Shown here: piece by piece, positions 31,186-35,909 of the stretch
Position numbering within the stretch: the stretch's first letter is position 1
Layout: every line of letters begins with the position of its first letter
Assembly (NCBI GenBank): GCA_024695725.1
Contig: JAILHQ010000019.1
Coordinates: forward strand, 1 to 35,909
Length of the DNA: 35,909 bases
Source of the DNA: Cyanobacteria bacterium RUI128
GTDB lineage: Bacteria; Cyanobacteriota; Vampirovibrionia; Gastranaerophilales; Gastranaerophilaceae
Reading direction: 5' to 3'
The notes under the pieces: generated by a model
Seen by the model: the letters and a program-made list of their open reading frames with translations, nothing else
What the model was told of the DNA's origin: nothing
Databases searched by the model: none
Translations under genes and position numbers: made by a program

Positions 31186-32244
31186 ATGATTATAATTATG
31201 GAGCCGGGGGCTACCAAAGAACAGATAGACAGAGTTGTTGAACATTTGGAGTCTCTCGATTTTAAAATCAATATAAACTATGGTGAAGTGCTTACGGTTA
31301 TCGCGGCCATAGGGGATAAACGTCTTGTTCAGCCTCATTCTCTTATGTCTTTTGACGGTGTTCGTGAAATAAAATCTATTCAGGAACCGTTCAAACTTGC
31401 AAGCAGAGAATCTCAAAAAGAAGATACCGTTATTGAGTTTCCAAACGGTGTTAAAATTGGTGGAAAAGGCAGACCTGTCATAATTGCAGGGCCTTGCAGT
31501 GTTGAAGAAAATATTGACGGGCTTCTGGAAGTGGCACACGCAGCAAAAGAAATGGGTGCGCAATTCCTCAGAGGGGGTGCATTCAAACCGAGAACTTCTC
31601 CTTATGATTTCCAGGGACTGGAAGAAAAAGGGCTTCAGTACCTTGCTCAGGCAAGAGAAGAAACAGGTCTTCTTATCGTAACGGAAGTTATGGATACTCT
31701 TGATTTGCCGCTTGTATGCGATTATGCGGATATTATCCAGGTCGGTGCAAGAAATATGCAGAACTTCAAAATGCTTAAGGCTATCGGTAAAACTGAAAAA
31801 CCTGTTATCCTGAAAAGAGGGCCTGCGGCAGGTATAAAAGAATTTTTACTCGCTGCAGAACATATAATGTATAACGGAAACCCTAACGTTATCCTTTGCG
31901 AACGTGGGATAAAGGGGTTTGATTCAAGTTATACTCGTAATGTGTTAGATTTAGCCTCTGTCGGTGTAATTAAAAAGTATTCTCACCTGCCTATAATAGT
32001 TGACCCTAGTCACGCAACAGGCAGAAGATATCTCATAGAACCTATGGCAAAAGCGGCTATTGTTGCAGGTGCTGACGGCGTTATGATGGAGGTTCATAAC
32101 AACCCGGATAAAGCGTACTCTGACGGTGCTCAAAGTTTGACAATACCTCAGTTCAGAAAACTGATGAACCATCTGTCTAAGCTGATGGACGTGCTGGAAG
32201 CGGAAGATTTGACCGATGATTTAATCAGCACTTATAAGTCATAA
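31186..32244 (+). CDS. aroF: 3-deoxy-7-phosphoheptulonate synthase (DAHP synthase, type I-beta)
   Basis: 352 residues. An N-terminal ferredoxin-like regulatory domain (about 1-90, MIIIMEPGATKEQIDRVVEHL) precedes the catalytic barrel: AGPCSVE, RGGAFKPRTSPYDFQGL, VGARNMQNF, LKRGPAAGIKEFL, ILCERGIKGFD and the metal-site DPSHATGRR. It makes DAHP from phosphoenolpyruvate and erythrose-4-phosphate, the first step of aromatic amino acid synthesis, with feedback control by the N-terminal domain in relatives. It lies 15 nt after radA. The 3' part of aroE, a later step of the same pathway, is at the right edge but on the other strand and not in one operon. Confidence 0.96.
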   Translation: MIIIMEPGATKEQIDRVVEHLESLDFKININYGEVLTVIAAIGDKRLVQPHSLMSFDGVREIKSIQEPFKLASRESQKEDTVIEFPNGVKIGGKGRPVIIAGPCSVEENIDGLLEVAHAAKEMGAQFLRGGAFKPRTSPYDFQGLEEKGLQYLAQAREETGLLIVTEVMDTLDLPLVCDYADIIQVGARNMQNFKMLKAIGKTEKPVILKRGPAAGIKEFLLAAEHIMYNGNPNVILCERGIKGFDSSYTRNVLDLASVGVIKKYSHLPIIVDPSHATGRRYLIEPMAKAAIVAGADGVMMEVHNNPDKAYSDGAQSLTIPQFRKLMNHLSKLMDVLEAEDLTDDLISTYKS

Positions 32245-32246
32245 AC

Positions 32247-33473
32247 TTATCCCTTGAGTTTTGCGCAGTCTGCTTTTACCTGTCTTAATACGGATCTTGT
32301 ATCCCCCTTGTTGAGCAGGATAGTTTGTACTGCCGTATTTATAAGTAAATTAATATCTTTTTGGTTATTCTGTTGGTGCAAAACAGGATTAATGTTTCCT
32401 ATTTGTTTTGCACTGTATTTTCTTGCCCTTGCCATAACGTCTTTGTCTGAATTGTAAAATTCATCTTTAAGTGCATACCTGTTGGTTGAAATAACATTTG
32501 TCATTTTTGCAAGCTCAAGCTGATTCTTCTGATTTGTTAAAAACAGGCAGAAATCAAGTGCTTCTTTTTTGTGTTTTGCTCTAACCGGAATTATAAAATT
32601 CATTAAAGAAAAATCATTTTGACCGAGTTTTCCGACTATCTGAGGGGCAACCTCTGTGTGTTTATAAACATTTGGTGCGTTATCCTTTATCATTGATAAA
32701 AAGTTTGCTCCGCCCTGATACAACACAACGTTTTCGGACATATATTTTTCCAATGCTTCCTGGTGGGTTTGTGTAATGCTTTCTGCAGGAATGAGTTTTT
32801 GGATATACAGTTTTTTGTACATATTAAAAACATAAACTCCGTCATCATTATCAAGATTATCCGTTCCGACACCGTATTTGTTGAGAATCTTCAGCATTGT
32901 GTCGTTTTCCGTTATTGTCGGGAAATAAGCAAATGCACCTGTTCTTGTTTTTATTGTTTTTGAAATATTTGCCAATTCGTCAAAGGTTTTTGGCAGGTTT
33001 TGAACCCCTGATTTACTGAATAAATTTTTATTATAAATCGTAATTGCAGAAGTTGCGTACCAAGGTATTGCATACAATTTCCCCTGATATTTTAAAGACT
33101 TAACGACATCCTGATTAAATTCTGATAATTTATCTTCCGGAATTTCTTCTAATGCTCCTTTCTGAGCCAGAATAGCCGAAAAATCAGGGTTAAGATTTAC
33201 CAAATCAGGCGGGTTATTGCTCAAAATAGATGCGAGTGTTCTTTTTTCGCCCTCTGAAAAAGGTACATCTATCCACTTGATTTTAATATTCGGGTTTTGG
33301 GTTTCGTATTCCCTGATAATACCGTTAATATAGTCTGAAAAATTTGCCATCTGAAGAGTCCAGACCACAATTTCGGTACGTTTTTCCGCTTGAGATGTTT
33401 TACCCCAGTTTATTCTGAAACCCACAAAAAGTGTTATACAAATAATCAGTAATATTAAGATGCTCTTCTTCAT
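32247..33473 (-). CDS. Second ABC-type solute-binding protein, orphan
   Basis: 408 residues. The N-terminus (MKKSILILLIICITLFVGF) is a signal peptide or membrane anchor; there is no lipobox Cys. The mature part is a family 1 solute-binding fold: EIVVWTLQMANFSDYINGII, IKWIDVP, PDLVNLNPDF, YAIPWYATSAITIYNKNLF and FIIPVRAKHKKEALDFCLFLT. It resembles the protein at 695-1813 in family but not in sequence detail. No permease or ATPase is adjacent. It is convergent with aroF, two bases between stops. The promoter is directly upstream (TGATATAAT, nine bases before the ATG), and no ribosome binding site is visible. Ligand probably a sugar. Confidence 0.85.
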   Translation of the reverse strand: MKKSILILLIICITLFVGFRINWGKTSQAEKRTEIVVWTLQMANFSDYINGIIREYETQNPNIKIKWIDVPFSEGEKRTLASILSNNPPDLVNLNPDFSAILAQKGALEEIPEDKLSEFNQDVVKSLKYQGKLYAIPWYATSAITIYNKNLFSKSGVQNLPKTFDELANISKTIKTRTGAFAYFPTITENDTMLKILNKYGVGTDNLDNDDGVYVFNMYKKLYIQKLIPAESITQTHQEALEKYMSENVVLYQGGANFLSMIKDNAPNVYKHTEVAPQIVGKLGQNDFSLMNFIIPVRAKHKKEALDFCLFLTNQKNQLELAKMTNVISTNRYALKDEFYNSDKDVMARARKYSAKQIGNINPVLHQQNNQKDINLLINTAVQTILLNKGDTRSVLRQVKADCAKLKG

Positions 33474-33482
33474 AACAGTCTA

Positions 33483-33491
33483 ATTATATCA
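33483..33491 (-). promoter_or_regulatory. Extended -10 promoter of the second solute-binding protein
   Basis: Minus-strand TGATATAAT; TATAAT (33488-33483) ends nine bases before the ATG at 33473. A TTCTTA sits 17 nt upstream. The leader would be two or three bases at most. Confidence 0.5.
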
Positions 33492-33507
33492 TAAATCGGT
33501 TTACATA

Positions 33508-33537
33508 AGAAAGAGGCTTAGTGATAAGCCTCTTTCT
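33508..33537 (-). terminator. Strong hairpin between minus-strand genes
   Basis: AGAAAGAGGCTTA-GTGA-TAAGCCTCTTTCT is a perfect 13-bp stem with a GTGA tetraloop. It lies between the stop of the 287-residue gene (33560) and the promoter of the solute-binding protein, and the T-rich side on the plus strand also fits. Confidence 0.8.
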
Positions 33538-33559
33538 GTAATATTTTTATTTTCCCTGA

Positions 33560-34423
33560 TTATACTTCTTCTGCTTTTTCAGCAAGCTGTGATTTCAGAG
33601 CTTCATTTTCTTCTTTGTATGAAGAAATCAATACCTTAGCAGTTTTTAACTGATCTTCTTTAAGCTGGTTTTTAGTTTTTGAAACCTGAAGACCTTCTTT
33701 TACGCCGTATGCTAATGTGCCGAGAACTACACTTCCCAATGCTATTTCAGGAGCATACTTAAGTGCGTTCTTACCGAATTTAGCACCCTTTTCTGCTGCT
33801 GTTTTGAAGGCTTGAGATTTTTGAACTTTTGCAGCGGTATCCCCTACAAAAGTCTTAACATTTTCAGGGATAATACGTTTTGCTTTTTCAGATAATTCGC
33901 CTGCTGTTTTTGCTAATCCTTCAGGTATCTTAACCTTGCTTGCTATTTCAGTATAAGCTTCTTTAGATTTTTTAATAACAGTATCGGCAATGCTGTTTAC
34001 CTTCTTGTTTGCTGCAAGTTTGTTAATAGCAGCGGTTGCACCCCAGAAACCTGCCAATGTTGCAACAAGTTCTCCGCCGAAGGACATGCCTTTACCGTTT
34101 TTGTTTTCCGGTGTTGCACTTCCTGCTTTAATCTTTTGATTAGCCTTGACTACCAAGGCCGGAACACCGATTAATGCACCCCAGATAGCGCCTTGTTTTG
34201 CTGCTGATTTAACACCCTTACCCATTGCTAATGTTGATGCTGCTGCAATGAAAGGTATTGATTTTGTTGCAAAACCTGCTATATCTGATGCTCTTTTATG
34301 ATCCTTGTGGTGTTTGATACTATTGATTCTGCCCGCAATTTTTGCGACACTTTTATCATCCTTGTTTACAAAAGCCTCTGCTCTTGCTCTCTGGATGTCT
34401 GAGTTGTTAATTGATGATATCAT
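33560..34423 (-). CDS. Unknown Ala/Gly/Lys-rich protein with hydrophobic segments
   Basis: 287 residues from the ATG at 34423; the upstream GTG at 34432 overlaps the GGAG ribosome binding site and is rejected. Two weakly hydrophobic Gly/Ala segments (about 50-95 and 120-140, SFGGELVATLAGFWGATAA) and a third near 235-255 could be membrane hairpins or glycine zippers. The rest is a Lys/Glu helical region with a final coiled coil (LKEDQLKTAKVLISSYKEENEALKSQLAEKAEEV). There is no known domain. A TTAACAA-19-TAAAAT motif lies upstream, and the gene is divergent from another unknown gene with the related GTAGCAA motif. Probably a lineage-specific membrane-associated protein. Confidence 0.65.
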   Translation of the reverse strand: MISSINNSDIQRARAEAFVNKDDKSVAKIAGRINSIKHHKDHKRASDIAGFATKSIPFIAAASTLAMGKGVKSAAKQGAIWGALIGVPALVVKANQKIKAGSATPENKNGKGMSFGGELVATLAGFWGATAAINKLAANKKVNSIADTVIKKSKEAYTEIASKVKIPEGLAKTAGELSEKAKRIIPENVKTFVGDTAAKVQKSQAFKTAAEKGAKFGKNALKYAPEIALGSVVLGTLAYGVKEGLQVSKTKNQLKEDQLKTAKVLISSYKEENEALKSQLAEKAEEV

Positions 34424-34457
34424 GAAATACACTCCTTTTACGCACGTTCGTATATCT

Positions 34458-34489
34458 ATTTTAAATGGTGTGAACCCATTTTTTGTTAA
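34458..34489 (-). promoter_or_regulatory. Shared promoter motif TTAACAA-19-TAAAAT
   Basis: Minus-strand TTAACAA (34489-34483), 19 nt, TAAAAT (34463-34458) followed by AGATATAC. ACCATTTAAAATAGATA is almost the same block as upstream of the 178-residue gene at 8867. Confidence 0.5.
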
Positions 34490-34521
34490 TAATAAGCAAA
34501 AATTTTACATTTCTTAAACAT

Positions 34522-34555
34522 GTAGCAATTTTGACGGTATCGCATACTTTATATA
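34522..34555 (+). promoter_or_regulatory. Shared promoter motif GTAGCAA-21-TATATA
   Basis: GTAGCAA (34522-34528), 21 nt, TATATA (34550-34555), 21 bases before the ATG at 34577. AAAGG at 34564 is the ribosome binding site. Confidence 0.5.
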
Positions 34556-34576
34556 CATGGAAGAAAGGTTACGTGT

Positions 34577-35170
34577 ATGGTTAGTAATGTTAGCGGAAAT
34601 CCTAATAACTTGTCAGGCATTGGTATTTATTGCAATAACATTGACGTTTCTAAATTGTCAAAAGAAGAACGCGACCGTTATTTGGAAAAAATGCCTAATT
34701 GTACGGTTGTAGGACCGGGCGGTGCTTGCTATCCTGCAGGCTATTACATGAACAACTATGCAGGCAACACTGTAAAAAAACGTGTTCAGGTATTAACAGA
34801 TCGTACGATAGAAGCTCTCGACAAAGGGCTTGAAAGTCAGGATCAGAGTATCAGATTAGATACCGCAAGATCAGTTGTTAAGTTATTCGGTGAAGACGTT
34901 ACAAGATATAAAGATGAAGGTTTAAATGTTCTTCTAAACAAAATGCTCATCAACCCTTATGATAAGAAGATTCGCAGTTATGCTTTGAATCTGCTTACTA
35001 CTCAGATGGCTAAAGGTAATGATGAAACTAAGGCTATTTTGGAAGCACTGAAGGAAGACCCTCATACTCTTGACAGACATAAAGGTGATGCCGAATTAGC
35101 CTTGATTAAGATGCAGGAAGACGTAACAATTGCAAATGTCCCGACAAACGGGAATAGGGTAATATTATAA
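34577..35170 (+). CDS. Unknown helical-repeat protein
   Basis: 197 residues. After a loop-rich N-terminus with Gly, Asn and Cys (IGIYCNNIDVS, GPGGACYPAGYYMNNY), the remaining 120 residues are helical pairs with spacing typical of HEAT/ARM repeats (TIEALDKGLESQDQSIRLDTARSVVKLF, KKIRSYALNLLTTQMAKG, DAELALIKMQED). No signal peptide or catalytic motif. The stop overlaps the start of the next gene (TAATG), so they are coupled. The upstream promoter-like motif is shared with four other unknown genes. Family not recognised. Confidence 0.6.
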   Translation: MVSNVSGNPNNLSGIGIYCNNIDVSKLSKEERDRYLEKMPNCTVVGPGGACYPAGYYMNNYAGNTVKKRVQVLTDRTIEALDKGLESQDQSIRLDTARSVVKLFGEDVTRYKDEGLNVLLNKMLINPYDKKIRSYALNLLTTQMAKGNDETKAILEALKEDPHTLDRHKGDAELALIKMQEDVTIANVPTNGNRVIL

Positions 35171-35640
35171 TGAATATCGGAACAACAGGACAAACAATTT
35201 TAAAATACGGAATTAAAGCTGCAGGTGCTTTGGGTATCGGCATGATTGCCTATGATGCTCATAAACATGCAAAGCATAAAGCAAATATTACGGCTAAAAA
35301 AGCCAGAGTTGATGCAGGTTTATACTACCTGGATAATGCTATGCACGGCTCAAGTCCGAGTGCTATAAACGATAAATTGAGATGGAAAATTTTTAATTTT
35401 GAAACAAGAAATAATTTCAGAGGCATGGTAAATGCGGGTAAAGGCTATGTCAAAGGTTTTGTAGGTATGCTTGCTGATGACATTCTTCCTCTCGGGCTCT
35501 CCTTGGCAGCTCTGCTGACAAAAGGTAAGGTCGCTCCGAAAGTTGCAGGTGGTGCGCTCGGTGCATACTCAATCTTTGCGTTTGCCAAGAATATCCTGGG
35601 TATAGGCGTTGACCAGGGTTACGGAAATAACAGAATTTAA
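35170..35640 (+). CDS. Unknown small protein with hydrophobic Gly/Ala segments
   Basis: 156 residues. Hydrophobic Gly/Ala-rich segments near residues 10-26 (YGIKAAGALGIGMIAYD) and about 85-150 (GMLADDILPLGLSLAALLTKG, AGGALGAYSIFAFAKNILGIG) may insert in the membrane. His/Lys-rich AHKHAKHKANITAKKA follows the first one. It is the second gene of a coupled pair (TAATG overlap) with the helical-repeat protein. It resembles the 287-residue protein at 33560-34423 in style (Gly/Ala segments), not in sequence. No family recognised. Confidence 0.6.
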   Translation: MNIGTTGQTILKYGIKAAGALGIGMIAYDAHKHAKHKANITAKKARVDAGLYYLDNAMHGSSPSAINDKLRWKIFNFETRNNFRGMVNAGKGYVKGFVGMLADDILPLGLSLAALLTKGKVAPKVAGGALGAYSIFAFAKNILGIGVDQGYGNNRI

Positions 35641-35649
35641 TAACTGAAA

Positions 35650-35909
35650 TTATAAATTTCTGAGAGCGGCAATTTTCATTTCTTTTATGTCAGGGGTTTT
35701 GCCTGTCCATAATTGGATGGCTCTGTATGCCTGATAAAGAAGCATATCTAATCCCTCTATTGTGCGTAACCCTTCACGTTGAGCAGATTTTAAAAGTTCT
35801 GTTGTTAACGGATTGTACACAATATCATATATTACGGTTGATTTATCAAGCGCTTTTATAACCATATCGCTTAACGGTTTTTCGTCTGCTGCGTAACCCT
35901 TCATCCCGA
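35650..35909 (-). CDS. aroE: Shikimate dehydrogenase, C-terminal part
   Basis: The frame continues past the right edge, so only the C-terminal 85 or so residues are present; the ATG at 35904 is the Met of the conserved VGM motif, not a start. Visible motifs are GMKGYAADEKPL, STVIYDIVYNPLTTELLKSAQREG and GLDMLLYQAYRAIQLWTGK, the family's C-terminal substrate-binding region. It reduces 3-dehydroshikimate to shikimate with NADPH in the aromatic pathway. It is convergent with the unknown gene ending at 35640, nine bases apart. The rest of the gene lies outside. Confidence 0.92.
   Translation of the reverse strand, partial: GMKGYAADEKPLSDMVIKALDKSTVIYDIVYNPLTTELLKSAQREGLRTIEGLDMLLYQAYRAIQLWTGKTPDIKEMKIAALRNL

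Noticed and set aside
34424..34432. GTG start at 34432 for the 287-residue protein
   Set aside because: It overlaps the GGAG ribosome binding site of the ATG at 34423.

Overview
The window is an AT-rich bacterial chromosome segment. I think it comes from a gut Vampirovibrionia/Melainabacteria (Gastranaerophilales-like) genome, the non-photosynthetic sisters of cyanobacteria. The support is indirect: a long cyanobacterial-style NusB coupled to FtsY, an AMIN-like periplasmic domain, a diderm envelope (beta-barrel and lipoprotein), and many lineage-specific alanine/glycine-rich or repeat proteins. No marker gene settles the assignment. No tRNA, rRNA, CRISPR array, insertion sequence or phage gene was seen.

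Layout. 1-3762: the 3' end of an outer-membrane barrel gene, a palindrome-rich gap, and a coupled pair on the minus strand (AMIN-like membrane protein, then a solute-binding lipoprotein). 3763-4842: a long leader with a possible 12-residue peptide, a small EF-hand protein, and rpsO. 4991-8198: flavodiiron protein FprA and an RNase Z-like enzyme, convergent with rplS-rbgA. 8331-9257: two unknown minus-strand genes. 9471-13247: nusB-ftsY, a zinc-ribbon membrane protein and lepA. 13345-17134: a minus-strand operon of hybrid sensor kinase, NarL-type regulator and unknown exported protein. 17216-18806: ispE and clpP. 18816-24420: on the minus strand, a hybrid-cluster-protein homologue without its metal ligands, a 64-residue protein, a winged-helix regulator, and a coupled nucleotidyltransferase-like/PHP pair. 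24528-29654: an orphan PAS-GAF histidine kinase, a HEAT-repeat protein, and a coupled alpha-oxoamine synthase/SDR pair that resembles bacterial sphingolipid enzymes. 29800-35909: radA-aroF, a second orphan solute-binding protein, three lineage-specific proteins, and the 3' part of aroE.

Cross-cutting signals are the most interesting part. (i) The 9-mer GGGGTAAAT occurs ten times exactly, between genes and inside one gene, where its period changes from 13 to an in-frame 12. (ii) Several housekeeping and signalling genes have a TATAAT-like box 6-9 nt before the ATG and no ribosome binding site, which suggests leaderless transcripts. (iii) Five unknown genes share a promoter-like motif (GTAGCAA or TTAACAA, 19-21 nt, then an AT-rich -10). 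(iv) A complete Hcp-fold protein has lost its hybrid-cluster ligands. (v) There is a possible two-gene ceramide module. Everything is read by eye from the sequence; no searches or alignments were run.
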